NCBI GenBank assembly: GCA_900660155.1
Contig: CABFPE010000009.1
Span: 2,429,168-2,493,167, forward strand
Reading direction: 5' to 3'
Source: Hofstenia miamia
Taxonomy: Eukaryota > Xenacoelomorpha > Acoela > Hofsteniidae
DNA: 64,000 nt
A program made the translations under genes and the position numbers. This document shows positions 49,601 through 58,495 of this stretch, piece after piece. Position 1 is the first letter of the stretch. The number at the start of each line of letters is the position of its first letter. The notes under the pieces are model-generated. The model was not told the origin of the DNA and did no database searches. It worked only from the letters and a program-made list of their open reading frames with translations.

Positions 49601-50614
49601 TCAAAATTAGCAAAGATTATGAGTAATATTATGAATCCCTTCATTTTTGGTCCCAGTCCCATTAAGTGAATCCCATTGGACTAGATGGTCTCGCAAAACC
49701 GTAATCAATGTACATAAAATTTCACATTATAGCTGTTTGAATCATTTTGTACATGCAACTGCATTATATTTAAAACTAATTGGATAAAGGTGTGGTAAAT
49801 TGTATAAGCCCATTAAAATTGCATTCATTAAAATATCGTGTCATAACTTTTCTTGTTGTCAAATTTAATTGTAAATTAACACTTAATCAATTATGAGAGA
49901 AAACATAGCTGCTTGTAAGTGCATACAACGAGAATTTGAATTTGAAATATGTAAAAATATGCCGAATTAAAAAAATGAAATAATGCTATGGTATACAAGT
50001 CCTTTAATTTTATATATAGTGCATGCCAAAAAAAGAAAAAATATACATGCCTTCCAAAAAATTATGTTATATTAGTAGACATTTTTGCAACAACAAAGGA
50101 AAGATAAAAGCGGCATTAGCTGACGCTGATAAATACTTGATAGAATGCATTAGAAACACATTTTGAACAAGTGTACGGAATATCCATATCCAAATGCCCA
50201 ATCTGTCTAAACCCTACTTTAAACCTTAACAACTCTATAAATTGATTGTTTGCAAAGCAATAGGTTTTTATACAATTGAAGTCTATGATCTTGAGTATAT
50301 TAGATTTAGCAAACATACACCTACTTCTCAACATTAAGCCTTTCAGACTGCTACTTAATCAAAAGTATATGAGTCAACTTGTAGTAATCACAAATAACCT
50401 GTTAAAACTTTAGTGTTCAAAGTTAAATAATGTAAATTTAGAAAAACGTACCAAAAGACAGCAAACATAATTCAATTAGAAGAATCGGTGATTTCCAAAT
50501 TGGAGATGAGTTCTCTGCCATTGAAATATTACTTGTATTGGTTGAGACGATAAGTTCATTCCGATACTTTTTCTTAAATGTAGTTTCGACATTTCCATAC
50601 AACGATGTTGACAT
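25086..50614 (-). CDS. MFSD1: MFSD1-like major facilitator transporter (10 coding exons)
   Basis: MFSD1 is a 12-TM lysosomal transporter of the major facilitator superfamily, reported to export dipeptides with the partner GLMP. Exons, 5' to 3': 50614-50452, 45086-45034, 40792-40640, 33774-33701, 33657-33549, 33311-33237, 33191-32972, 30389-30176, 25820-25668, 25256-25086. All have GT donors and AG acceptors. Phases agree at every junction except between the fifth and sixth. Landmarks line up with the family in order: FGAYFAFDIPSSL, CFFYTAYYVPSIF, RMLLGSANELLVACQ, VLAITVSIGTAFC, LLPFISLGKIFF, RRTGRNIIW, SFSIMNASLWEMV, then VSLSLTISVV. Adding six residues at the unresolved junction gives about 466 residues, close to human MFSD1. 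The TM2-TM3 loop has lost the usual GGFLIDR motif, so this is a divergent member. The introns are packed with transposon debris. Confidence 0.85.
25310..25379. repeat. (AT)n microsatellite
   Basis: About 65 bases of nearly pure AT dinucleotide with one interruption, in the last intron of the MFSD1-like gene. Confidence 0.95.
25668..25820 (-). CDS. MFSD1: MFSD1-like exon 9 (TM10-TM11)
   Basis: Fifty-one codons, phase 0 at both ends, acceptor GGTTAG, donor GTAAGT. ACSFSIMNASLWEMVPLLV then TAFVCMASIEYIFLSL corresponds residue for residue in spacing to GLSYSLLACALWPMVAFVV then TAYGFMQSIQNLGLAI. The usual Trp-Pro is Trp-Glu here. Confidence 0.88.
26440..27209. mobile_element. hAT-like MITE with CAGAGCTGCAA ends
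   Basis: Perfect 11-bp inverted ends, CAGAGCTGCAA at 26440-26450 and its complement at 27199-27209. Flanking octamers GATATGCG and GGTGTGCA agree at 5 of 8 positions, with only A/G differences, compatible with an old hAT 8-bp duplication. No transposase inside. Lies in an MFSD1-like intron. Confidence 0.5.
27207..27618. mobile_element. Possible second hAT-like MITE, abutting the first
   Basis: Left end CTGGGTGTGCAGGAC and right end (minus strand) TAGAGGTGTGCGGGAC are alike. The interior ends are rich in GGTCCCGGTACC-type sequence. A related patch with GGTCCCACTCCCATT is found near 49500-49690. The border overlaps the previous element by three bases, so one of the two boundaries may be wrong. 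Confidence 0.4.
27619..28924. other. Intron sequence, nothing recognised
   Basis: Part of the intron between MFSD1-like exons 9 and 8. Short open frames on both strands at 27649-27892 have no recognisable domain. A short (AT)n run lies near 28650-28669. Confidence 0.4.
28925..29110. repeat. Dispersed relative of the 280-bp tandem unit
   Basis: GTTGTTCCCATGGACATTG, followed by CCTCATTATCTGAACATT, resembles 15003-15040. The later part (AAAGCTTTGATAAAACTGTT then GTTGGACAAAG) resembles 52530-52600. Diverged single copy in an MFSD1-like intron. Confidence 0.6.
30176..30389 (-). CDS. MFSD1: MFSD1-like exon 8 (TM8-TM9)
   Basis: Begins by completing Lys, then IFFAERYHADV and ASYLNSIIY, then TNFIVRRTGRNIIW. 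The last is the conserved second-half MFS motif (family form FGLLVDKTGKNIIW). Acceptor TTTAG, donor GTAAGA. Confidence 0.92.
30549..31751 (+). mobile_element. hAT transposon, decayed, with 8-bp target duplication
   Basis: Inverted ends CAGTGGTGTCATTT (30549-30562) and the complement of CAGTGGCGCCATTT (31738-31751). The flanks are GTGCAAAC (30541-30548) and ATGCAAAC (31752-31759), matching at 7 of 8 positions, the hAT signature length. Plus-strand remnants of the hAT C-terminal dimerisation region are visible: SNERCFSVLK at about 31212-31241 (family form ERSFSxLK) and MSNERLLNLKMMKVES at 31440-31487 (family form MSQERLxxLxxLxIE). The frame is interrupted and most of the catalytic part is missing. 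Inserted in the intron between MFSD1-like exons 8 and 7. Confidence 0.82.
32972..33191 (-). CDS. MFSD1: MFSD1-like exon 7 (central loop and TM7)
   Basis: TAFCVLALIDALFLIAYD ends TM6. A hydrophilic central loop follows, then AWLLFILCGIFYSALLPF and ISLG in TM7, matching LWLIFIICVCYYVAVFPFIGLG. Acceptor AATTAG, donor GTAGAT, ends in phase 2. Confidence 0.9.
33237..33311 (-). CDS. MFSD1: MFSD1-like exon 6
   Basis: Acceptor TTTTGCAG, donor GTTAGT. Only one frame is open: two bases, then DIYVWILHWSDLSANNVLAI and TVSI, then G. It matches the family from NLMGWLYS to LGITLMIGG and joins exon 7 in the correct phase. Confidence 0.8.
33549..33657 (-). CDS. MFSD1: MFSD1-like exon 5
   Basis: Acceptor AATTAG, canonical donor GTAAGT. 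SANELLVACQYGFAIKLVKW corresponds to the family's GESLTVAQNTYAVSWF, and TSRL to MARI. The canonical donor leaves phase 0, which does not fit exon 6. See the finding on this junction. Confidence 0.85.
33701..33774 (-). CDS. MFSD1: MFSD1-like exon 4
   Basis: Acceptor ATTTAG, donor GTAAAT, ends in phase 2. Reads GLIGLVMWSVHKPYWLVLGA then RMLLG, matching the TM3-TM4 segment (...FNAFWLMEFGRFVFGIGG). Confidence 0.85.
33925..35165. mobile_element. Fold-back-like element with repeated AGTGCGCG subterminal motif
   Basis: The motif GCGCACTAGTGATT or its variants occurs near 33940 and 34010 in one orientation, and in the opposite orientation near 34947, 35052 and 35137. Outer ends also resemble each other: GGCTAAGCGCGCACT on the left, and GGTTAAGGCGC followed by GCGCGCACTAGTG on the right when complemented. 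Repeated subterminal motifs in mirror arrangement are typical transposase-binding arrays. A separate 398-bp hAT MITE (34223-34620) is nested inside. No transposase was seen. Confidence 0.55.
34223..34620. mobile_element. hAT MITE with target duplication, nested
   Basis: Ends AAATGGCGTCAC (34223-34234) and the complement of CAGTGACGTCAC (34609-34620). The flanking octamers ATAGAAAC and ATAGTAAC match at 7 of 8 positions. Subterminal GGGGGTGTG and GGGGCC-type sequence. No protein. Sits inside the 33925-35165 element, so it is the younger insertion. Confidence 0.65.
35375..36237 (-). pseudogene. Tc1-group (DD34E) transposase pseudogene
   Basis: The minus strand starts MIFQEKRNRLEILFKSG and continues GEDRRVLTGAVTTNSLGEKV (helix-turn-helix region). 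After a frameshift it reads STIQRNLRISGVLKNLP, FLTDESLFQLHWNTVQVW (first Asp), WILQQNGATPHT (second catalytic position, Asn instead of Asp) and RPPNSPDLSPIE (Glu). Thirty-four positions separate the second and third catalytic residues. There is a stop after MARSTF's upstream segment and another just before RPPNSPDL, so the copy is dead. I could not define its terminal repeats. Confidence 0.82.
36364..36396. repeat. (AT)n microsatellite
   Basis: About 33 bases of AT dinucleotide repeat. Confidence 0.9.
37567..37605. repeat. (AT)n microsatellite
   Basis: About 38 bases of AT repeat, shortly before the N run. Confidence 0.9.
37725..38178. other. Assembly gap (454 N)
   Basis: Unknown sequence inside the intron between MFSD1-like exons 4 and 3. 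Frames that run through it are meaningless. Confidence 1.
38985..39159. mobile_element. 175-bp hAT MITE with CAGTGG ends
   Basis: The left end CAGTGGAGGAACAAG and the right end, complemented, CAGTGGCAGCGGAACAAA share the outer CAGTGG and an inner GGAACAA, followed by GCAG and C/G-rich patches on both sides. The flanking octamers AATTTCTA and ATATTCTA agree at 6 of 8 positions. Located in an MFSD1-like intron. Confidence 0.5.
40640..40792 (-). CDS. MFSD1: MFSD1-like exon 3 (TM2-TM3)
   Basis: Fifty-one codons, phase 0 at both ends, acceptor CATTTAG, donor GTAAGT. CFFYTAYYVPSIFLTFF corresponds to the family's LLYAWYSWPNVVLCFF. The following loop reads SEGIVKNVGLS where MFSD1 normally has GGFLIDRVFGIR, so MFS motif A is lost in this half. 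Confidence 0.85.
42123..42215 (-). pseudogene. Tc1-like transposase C-terminal fragment
   Basis: The minus strand reads WVGISPDCNYIENIRGVIKC then KVQRQ, matching the WPxQSPDLNxIENxWGVIK...VQ block with the catalytic Glu. Sequence further downstream (to about 41990) still resembles the C-tail. The remainder of the element is not recognisable. Confidence 0.7.
43248..43389 (+). pseudogene. LINE reverse-transcriptase fragment
   Basis: NYLDFSKDYDKLPHFLLLSR followed by LENLGF and SYLSKLYDERR corresponds to RT motif A and the following helix (YLDFSKAFDKVPHxxLLxKL...GF...SYLxxR). Short fragment in an MFSD1-like intron. Confidence 0.75.
43620..44230 (-). other. Possible LINE-derived segment (low confidence)
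   Basis: The minus strand contains basic, Gln/Arg/Lys-rich stretches (KKEAERRTRYKQKAMHWNYQ) that resemble the region upstream of the RT in R2-like LINEs. The plus-strand hydrophobic frame over the same bases is its complement shadow. No decisive motif. Confidence 0.3.
45034..45086 (-). CDS. MFSD1: MFSD1-like exon 2
   Basis: Acceptor TTTAG, donor GTAAGT. Encodes AYFAFDIPSSLSKRIID after completing the split Gly, matching the family's GSYFCYDNPAAL...KRD segment after TM1. Only 53 bases, so invisible to an ORF-length filter. Confidence 0.8.
45087..50451. other. First intron of the MFSD1-like gene, no element defined
   Basis: AT-rich intron. A patch at 49500-49690 with GGTCCCACTCCCATT resembles the MITE end at 27230. 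Otherwise I recognise nothing: no coding exon and no bounded repeat. Confidence 0.4.
50452..50614 (-). CDS. MFSD1: MFSD1-like exon 1 (start codon)
   Basis: Start chosen at 50614 (ATG with A at -3). An in-frame TGA lies upstream at 50678-50680. A second in-frame Met lies 31 codons on. Encodes a polar N-tail and the first half of TM1, ending LLIELCLLSF plus the first base of Gly. Donor GTACGT at 50451. The family has a short cytosolic N-tail before TM1, which fits. Confidence 0.75.
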
Positions 50615-51061
50615 ATTGTGTACACTAACAATTATCAATGTATTTTGCAAACAAACATTTGTTTTTGCGTTCCGTACTCAATATCTGTTAATTGTTCGTA
50701 CCTAAATCATCAATTAATTTCAAAATAATATAATCAATACTTGAAGATCAAGTCAATAAGTTAGTCTTTCCCTTTATTCTAGTTCACAATTTTGATCCGG
50801 GGTTAACTTTGTAACAAAATATCAAAGCATCAAGACATTTCTCTTTTATGACATTAAGAATCCTACGGAAGTGAAATACTTAATGTAAGGGAAAAGCGGA
50901 AATGAAATCACAATTATCCGCTTTAAAAATTAATTAGCAAATTACCTATTGTATTATATATTACCCTTCGCAAACTATTAGGTGGAGTTGTTTAGAATTA
51001 CATCAGACAATATACATAAATAAAGAAAAGGTATGAATTTTTTACAACCCAACGTAAATTT

Positions 51062-51094
<33 letters not shown>

Positions 51095-51095
51095 N
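51062..51095. repeat. (AT)n microsatellite ending in a single N
   Basis: The repeat ends in a lone N at 51095, a likely unclosed repeat collapse. Confidence 0.9.
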
Positions 51096-51471
51096 TAACA
51101 ATAAGTTTATTGATTACCCTTTCATGATCATATTTTAAGTTTGCCATCAATAATTGCTATAGATATTTTTCTACAATGACGCTATGGGAAGCTTACTATG
51201 ATACAAAATGGTGTGGAACTATACCATTGTATGAACATCCGGGATATTCTAGTCATAAATATTTTCAAAAGTTTAAAACAGAAATGAGCAAACTACGGCC
51301 CACGATCCGAATCCAGCTCTTTTATTCTGGCCCGCAGGATTTATCGACATCTATAACTAGAAAAACCAATAGATTAAAATTTCTTTATCAAAAATACGAG
51401 TAATAATACCTGCAGAAATTCGATTAGCTAGTGCAATTCAGTTTCTTTCTACAGATAACTTGTGTTTTTTA

Positions 51472-51952
51472 CATAATCATTGGAGTTCTTATCACTCTTA
51501 TTATAGTCTATGCGGTCTAATGCAGTTTTGTCTGCTCATTGAAAATTTACAAAATAGTTTATTAGTAATATGTCATAATGAAGTCTACCAAATGCTTTGT
51601 GAACGTCTTCTAAACAATTTCTAAACGTCTTCTACACCTGATATAGATGTCATTTCTATACGTCTTATGGACGTAGTGTGTTATTCTACTTAAGAATGCA
51701 GTGCCTATATTTTTCCATAATCATTGGAGTTCTTATCACTCTTATTATAGTCTATGCGGTCTAATGCAGTTTTGTCTGCTCATAGTAGAATATTGAAAAT
51801 TTACAAAATAGTTTATTAGTAATATGTCATAATGAAGTCTACCAAATGCTTTGTGAACGTCTTCTAAACAATTTCTAAACGTCTTCTACACCTGATATAG
51901 ATGTCATTTCTATACGTCTTATGGACGTCTACTTAAGAATGCATTGCCTATT
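51472..51952. repeat. Tandem duplication of about 240 bp
   Basis: Copy 1 (51472-51709) and copy 2 (51716-51952) both run from CATAATCATTGGAGTTCTTA to TAAGAATGCA(G/T)TGCCTAT. They differ by small indels: ATAGTAGAAT-type insert in copy 2 and GTGTGTTATT in copy 1. The unit ends in the same sequence that begins a LINE 3' region (see 51940-52260). Confidence 0.85.
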
Positions 51953-52260
51953 AAAAAGGAATGTTTGCAATTATTTTGTTGTTGAATTTCATGATCTAAG
52001 TTATTCCATACCTTAGTTGCTGTGTGGTGAAAGCTATTATAATGTTTATCTAAGCAAAAAATGTTGAGAATATTCATTTAATTTAATGTATTGTTTAAAA
52101 AACGAAATTGCGGATTGGCCAAATTTGAATTTAAATAATATTGATAAGATGTACACTTGAATTTGGTAGTAAGGAGATAGTAGTTTGTACTTTAATAGAT
52201 AATCGGATACATTGGTCATGCTTTAAGGGATTAATTGAAAGTTTTAGAAAGAATGATGTG
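51940..52260 (-). pseudogene. LINE copy C, 3' region
   Basis: AAGAATGCATTGCCTATTAA then TTTGCAATTATTTTGTTGTT resembles 23450-23490 of LINE copy B, and the following landmark (ATCTAAGTTATTCCATA) resembles 16495-16520 of copy A. Orientation is the same as the other copies. Coding part absent. Confidence 0.45.
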
Positions 52261-52494
52261 ATATCTTGAGTTTATATGTGTAAAGATGACTGAACAGTAT
52301 TGAAAGTGGGATAAGCAGAGTGCATATACATATTAATTGTTTGTGGTTTGCGTTTGAAACGTTTCGAAGATGATAAAGATACCTAACTCCAGGAGCCATT
52401 TTTTAATTTTAGTTATTAAGAATTGTTCGAAATTTAAATTATGTCAATTTCAACACGTAAATAGTTAATAGACTCACTTTGATTTATGGGTACC

Positions 52495-52620
52495 TGATTA
52501 ATATTAAGGAGTGAACCCCATAGATTTGTACATGTAAAAGGCTTTCAATATTTTCTAACTGGTTGGATATAATTGTTCAAAATGTGGACAAGTCGGCTTC
52601 TTATGTAAAAGTAACACTAG
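52495..52620. repeat. Dispersed relative of the 280-bp tandem unit
   Basis: ACCCCATAGATTTGTACATG followed by AAGGCTTTCAATATT parallels ACCCCATAGATGTCTCCATG followed by AAAGCTTTCAATGTA in the array at 14.97-15.85 kb. Confidence 0.55.
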
Positions 52621-52639
52621 TGAAGATATCACTAAATTT

Positions 52640-54130
52640 CTTGAGAAATATTGGTAAAATATATTTGACTCAATTCCGAATTTACACGAATCCAATGGCA
52701 AAAAATCCTATAAGTGTGAAAAAGAGGATTTGAAAAAAATTAAACAATGTTCATGCTCTTGGTAAATGAGCGATTTTTACTGGGTTGGAGCTTATAGTGA
52801 AAAAGGAATCGAACTGTAATAATAAGGTTTTCAAATGCCTTTTAGCTAGAGCCCACCTTCTGAAGGAATTCTCAGAAAAAGTATTTATTTCAAATTAATT
52901 AAGTGCTGAAGAATAAATTATTGAAAAAAAAGACTTTTGAAAACCCGCTATGAACTTATGGAAAAGGATATGACAAGATCTTAAATAAAAATTCGTAATT
53001 AGGAGGATGAATACTCAAGTTCTTTGTAACGATAACTTTATCTTATGTTTTTAAATATTTGACTCTTAAAAAACTTAATGTTACATATCACTTATCTTAT
53101 GATATCACAACGAATTCTACAGTTTTTGTTTTTGATATAAACTTGGCTACCATCAATTGTTAAGACTCCTTTGCTTCTCTTCGAGGGTTTAAGTTATTTA
53201 GACATGACAGATTTAGTAGAATTTCGGTTAAGGTACTGCCGGTGGAGTATGTGATTTTGTGGTGCATTAATATAACTTTATGTATTGTATCCTCTTAATT
53301 GGGAGAAGTTTAAAATCATGTGGTCAGAAATATAACGCGATACCAATTTTTACTACTTAGTATTGTTTATTATCCTCTTGATGTGAATTGTAGCATTGCA
53401 TTAAGTGATCATATAATTATATCATATAAAGCACTATTTGATACAAAAGATTGCCAAAGACTTAGTCTATGGAAAAGTTTTAATGGATTGGAGACAAAAT
53501 ATTAGCCAAAATATTATGTTTTAATCCTCATCATCTGAATTTTATATCAAATGTTTTTAAAGTTCACTTAGATGTGATTTATTCTTTTACCCCACTCTCA
53601 ATTTCAAAGCGAATAGCCTTTTTTCAAAATCTTATTTTAACTAAGTTTGAGGAGTTTAACAGGTTTGAATGTATTAATTAAGCAGTAAGTGAATTTTGAC
53701 GGGAATCTATGCAATATTTGAAACGTCATATCCTCTTCATAACGATATTTTGAACAAAAGAATTTATGCTTTTCTTTGAAAAAATCAACTGAACTGTTGC
53801 TAAATTTTGCGTTAGCTTCTATTAAAGAAATTGATAAAATTGTGAAAACGCATTTTGCCAAAATTTTAGGGGTTACATTTGATGAAAAGTTATCTTTTTC
53901 ACAGCATATCAATGACATTGTGACGTAAACAACAAGAAAAGTTTTCTTGTTAATTCATTTGAAATGACTTTGCCTTAATGAAAAAGAAATGCAAATTCTT
54001 TACAATTCTTTGGTTTTATTTTTTTGACATTTTGTTGCCTTGTATGGGAAGGAGCTTCTAATTATTTATTAAATCATTCATATTGATAATTTCCAGAACC
54101 AACATTTGTGGTTTGAAATTACCTCTAATT
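52640..54130 (+). pseudogene. LINE remnant: ORF1 tail to RT C-terminus
   Basis: The plus strand reads KCLLARAHLLKEFSEKVFIS near 52830-52890, like the ORF1 C-terminal domain of CR1/L2-type LINEs. Much later, at 53855-53930, it reads AKILGVTFDEKLSFSQHIND, the region after the RT (YLGVxLDxxLTFxxHI). The middle is deleted or unrecognisable. Many stops. Confidence 0.6.
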
Positions 54131-54959
54131 ATAAACCAATAAATGATATTATCTAATATTGCAATGCTAAGCATTTCAATCAGATCATATGAGCAGATAA
54201 TCATGTTCTTAAATCACTAATTCCAAAAAGATGTCACTTATGTATTCTATTTCCATCTGTAATGAAAAATGAATTAGAATTAATTTTATTCCCAAATAGA
54301 ATTTTAAGTAACACTTCATATTAACTTCTTAACACACTTTGATTTGTAATCATTTCATTCAAAATTAATGAAATAGCATGTACATGTGCATGAATTTTCT
54401 CTAAATATGTACTACTTTTAAATATTTACTAAAAAAATTATCTTCAACCCGATTAGGGTTTAGTATTTTTTATTTTTTGTCCCTATCTCGCAGTACTTTA
54501 ATTGAACAGCTATATTTCGTTATTTAGATGCATTTCTAAGCAAATAGCAAACGTAGATATCTATGGAAGTAAAAATCTCCTCCAAAAGATGCAGTACTCA
54601 GGGGCTCTCTGCAAGTAGCCTAACCGTAATTCTGCTCCTTATAAACAATATGCACAAATCTATGTGAAACATTCCTCAGTATGTTGATAACACATTCATA
54701 CTTTTAAGACATTGTAATACGAGAACATCAATTAACAATTGGCATTAAAATCTCTTTACAATTATAGATAACATTGTAACCATGTAGAAGAAGAAAACGT
54801 CAAATACCACAAAAACATATTAGTTCTCATTCAATGCATTGATTTAACAAATTAAATATTTATATTGTAAAACTGTTAGGAATCTATTAGATTCCATAGA
54901 ATTAGATAAAGCTATTTTCATAAAAAATTTTTCTCTTAAAACACATTTGAATCAATGTT

Positions 54960-57310
54960 TCTCTTTTAAATGCTATGTCTCATTCTAGTTTTCCTAAAAT
55001 AATGCTTAATAACAGCATAGACCTCACTGATTTGTATGATATATCTAATGCTTTTAATGACTACTTTTGTTCTGTTTATAATCCCATTGATGCTAAATAT
55101 TATGAAAATCTCATGTCCATTGTCATTAATCAACAATCTTGAAATAGAAATTGAAGAAGTAGTTGAAGCGATTTCCAATTTCTCGATGAAAGGATGTGGA
55201 TATGATAAAATTCCAATTTTTTCTTAAAGACGTTTTCAGCAGGACTTGCTTCAAGTAAACTCCAATACTACAATTGTTCCACTTATGTTTATTCCAACTT
55301 GAAAAGATGCAATCAAATATTTTTAATCTCGAAAGAATAAGAATATTATCTTATTATACCATTGTTTGTGACAAAAGAAGTATATACATAACTAACTATA
55401 TCAATCCTTATCTATGGATCTGTTGCTTGGTGCCCCAGCAGATGCGATATTTTTAGAATTAGAAATTTTCAAAACGTTGTTCGAAATTGATTTTAAATAT
55501 TACGGACTATAAGAAGAAAATAATTGAACAGAATTTATTGCCTCTTTCAATGCAATTTCAACACATTGATCTCATTCAATTCAATAGTATGCTTACTAAT
55601 GACATCAATTTTACGTTTCCTATATATCCGAAACAAGGCTTGCAATAAAACCTTTTTCAAGTGCAAAGTTAACTAGAAGAGCAAAACAGGTAATTTCTTC
55701 TTTAGCCGTATCACTAAATTAGCAAATTACATCCATCTAAATACAAATATTGATCTCTTTGATACATCTCAAAAGTTAAAACGTAATTAAAAGATTTATT
55801 TAAACAGCAATTTATTGATTTATGTGCATCTAATAATATGTGTACTCATTTTTATTGTGTAATTGTACTATATGCAATTCTAGGAATTAGCTTTATAAGA
55901 AATATTGAGTTTTGTTAAATAGTGAAATTCTTTGCTTAATAAGCAATGAAGTCTTTTTTATATTGTATAAGGATCTACATGATAGTCTATTTAGAACAAA
56001 AATACCTAGGAATATATTCAAAAAGAAAAAAATTTGTGATATATCCTCTATCAAAATATAAAACCTTAAGTTCAAAAACATTAAAGTATTAAATGTTTCT
56101 AAAGTAAGAAGCTCCATTCATAAAGTAGCGCCTATGTGGAAGATCAATGAGTACAATATTTATACGAATCATGAATAACAATCTTAATGCACATCCATCG
56201 CATATCGCAAATTACAACAAAATCAAGGCTGACTTATGCAAAACTAAAAAAACTATTTTGTACTGACTATGCAATAAGTTTCAATGAGAACTTGAGCTTG
56301 AATAAAGGCAAATACCAATGGAAGTTTGTGAATAATTTTCTACATAGAAGTAAAAACGAGGAAACTGACAAAAAGAGAAATCTGAATTTGCAAGCGTTTA
56401 AGTGATGTATTCATCCATTTGAGTAAATATGGTGAACCTGACATGAAACCACCTATCCCATTTAAAGTGAAATCTATGTTTTGCTTCACACAATTACGAA
56501 GAAACAGCTGTTAAATGCAATCTAAAATCTCGATCAAAATATATCATGTGTTTCTTTAAATGTCCCAAATTTTATTGTCAAGAACTGTATCAAAGTATTT
56601 GGACACCATCCACTATTTATTTACAGTCAATGCATTCAAAAACTTCTTGATGAATCACAATATAGTATCTGAAAGCAATGCTGTTGCAAAACTGATGCCC
56701 TTATTACCATTACACAAAATATACATAGAAATAAACATTGATAAAAACAATAAAATGAAGTAATCTTCTGTTATTAGCTAGGTGTCCAAATTGATAAGTG
56801 ATTAAACTTCATGAATACCTTTCCAAAAAATTGAGAAATATGAAATTGAGTATTGAATGCATCGCGAACCAGGAACATTAATCAAGAATCAAACCTCATC
56901 AACACATTTGTAATGAGTCATTTCTCATAGGATGTGCACTCTTGAATCATACAAAAGTAGCACAAAATCAAAATTTAAATTCAATTTTCAATAGATCTTT
57001 TCGGACTTTATTTAATATTAGTAAGCAAATAATCAGCGAATTACTTGAAACCACTTGTCTACAAGTTCCTAAGTACTATATTCAATATGTTACTGAAATT
57101 GATTGAAACTTATAATATTTAATCCCTGTACTCATATATGTGTAGTGTTAAAATTAGGTACATCCTCAATATGACATAATACTTTTTCATTAAAACAGCA
57201 AAAATTTGGAATAACTTGGAACAACACATACTATTTGATGATACACTAGGCATATCTAACCGCTAATTGAAACAATCTTTTTAGCCATCAAGATGTATTA
57301 GGCACTTTGA
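54960..57310 (+). pseudogene. LINE remnants (linker, RT C-terminal and tail pieces)
   Basis: At 55000-55135 NNSIDLTDLYDISNAFNDYF then CSVYN matches the endonuclease-RT linker (FNxYFxSV). At 55140-55220 IEEVVEAISNFSMKGCGYDK is the E-V...I..L....SxGxDxI start of the RT. At 55395-55620 ISILIYGSVAWCPSRCD and later QFQHIDLIQFNSM represent the post-RT segment. At 56080-56400 and 57190-57360 C-terminal pieces (VRSSIHKVAPMWKINE; AKIWNNLEQHILFDD) appear, apparently from more than one copy. All plus strand, heavily interrupted. Confidence 0.65.
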
Positions 57311-57908
57311 AAAAAATTGCACGCCTAAAGGAAAGTATTATCTCGAATTCGTAAATAGCATTTTTTGAAAATTTATATTTATTTTATATTTATTATTTAA
57401 GATATTTCTTAGAAATAAAGAGCTTGTTAACCATTATTCTTGTTATATGCTTCTAAGCACGGGAAATTTAGATACAAGAATTGAATAATTTAAACATTAA
57501 AATATGTCATTCTATATCTTTATAGCTTATTAAAAATTCTGGGGTTAGATTTAAACAGTGTGGAAATGATTTTTTGTTTTATATGAATGGGAAAAAATAT
57601 GCCAAAATATGTTTTATTTTCCCTGCTCACAATGTAGAGTGATAATGGCAACTACATAATATTCAAGTGAAATTTTGTTTTTCATAGTTTATCTTTTAAT
57701 CATTACCTAGATATTTAATGAAATTGATTTACTATTGAGTCAAAGGTTAAAAGTCAGTTAAAATTAAAGTAAAATTTTGGAATTAAAATTAATTGTTTTG
57801 TTTCACTGTTTTATTAACCATTGTTTGAATCCATAATTTCATACTAAATAATAATTGCTTCAATTTTTTGAGGCAAAAATATTGAGATTAGTGGGAAATA
57901 CCATAACA

Positions 57909-58253
57909 ATGGCGTATATGATTGTGAAAGTGTCAGCAACACTGTCAGTCTTAGTTTTAACAATATTTTCGCATGAAACCGTTATCAATTGTCCACAAAA
58001 ATGCGAATTTTGGAAATGTACACAAAAGGAAATTTGGAAATGCCCTTATGGCATCACATTTGACGAATGTTTTTGCTGTCAAATGTGTACCACAGGGTTG
58101 AATGAAGAGTGCAGTGATCATCTGCCCGTCTGTGGAGAAGAACTTCATTGCGTCCAAGTGAGTGATACAAACAAGACCAAAGTTTGCAAAAAAAACCCAA
58201 ACCCAGGACCTTATATTAGTCTTGATATTTGGAAAACTACACCCTCACCATAA
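57909..58253 (+). CDS. Secreted single IGFBP-N-domain protein
   Basis: A 114-residue protein. Residues 1 to about 26 form a signal peptide (VSATLSVLVLTIF core). Residues 28-93 carry exactly 12 cysteines (28, 32, 37, 45, 54, 56, 57, 60, 68, 75, 81, 93) in the IGFBP N-terminal pattern, including C-x-C-C-x-x-C (ECFCCQMC, usual GCGCCxxC) and VCGEELHC (usual xCGxGLxC). An NKT sequon sits at 88-90, and the tail is Pro-rich. I chose the second Met (57909): its context CAACAATGG is better and it begins the signal peptide directly; the first Met is at 57855. A GTGAGT at 58158 could act as a donor, but reading through supplies the twelfth Cys, so a single coding exon is preferred. Single-IGFBP-domain secreted proteins are known in invertebrates, some with immune links. 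A function in IGF/insulin binding is not shown. Confidence 0.8.
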   Translation: MAYMIVKVSATLSVLVLTIFSHETVINCPQKCEFWKCTQKEIWKCPYGITFDECFCCQMCTTGLNEECSDHLPVCGEELHCVQVSDTNKTKVCKKNPNPGPYISLDIWKTTPSP

Positions 58254-58495
58254 AATGCAAGGGCTACATATTTAGGCATTGTGATGTGCATCTAAGAATA
58301 GAAGTAATGTTGGATAAAATCAGCTTGCTTATACTGTAAAATAACTATGAATATATTACCAATGTATGATATACATTTACATTCATTATTTATTTACATA
58401 TTCATTGATTTATTAATTTTTCATTTATTTATTTATTTATTTACACTTACTTTATAATACAGGCAAAATCAAAAAACTATAATAACAAATGTTTT

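Noticed and set aside
57957-58157. Minus-strand 66-codon frame
   Set aside because: Antisense shadow of the IGFBP-domain gene.
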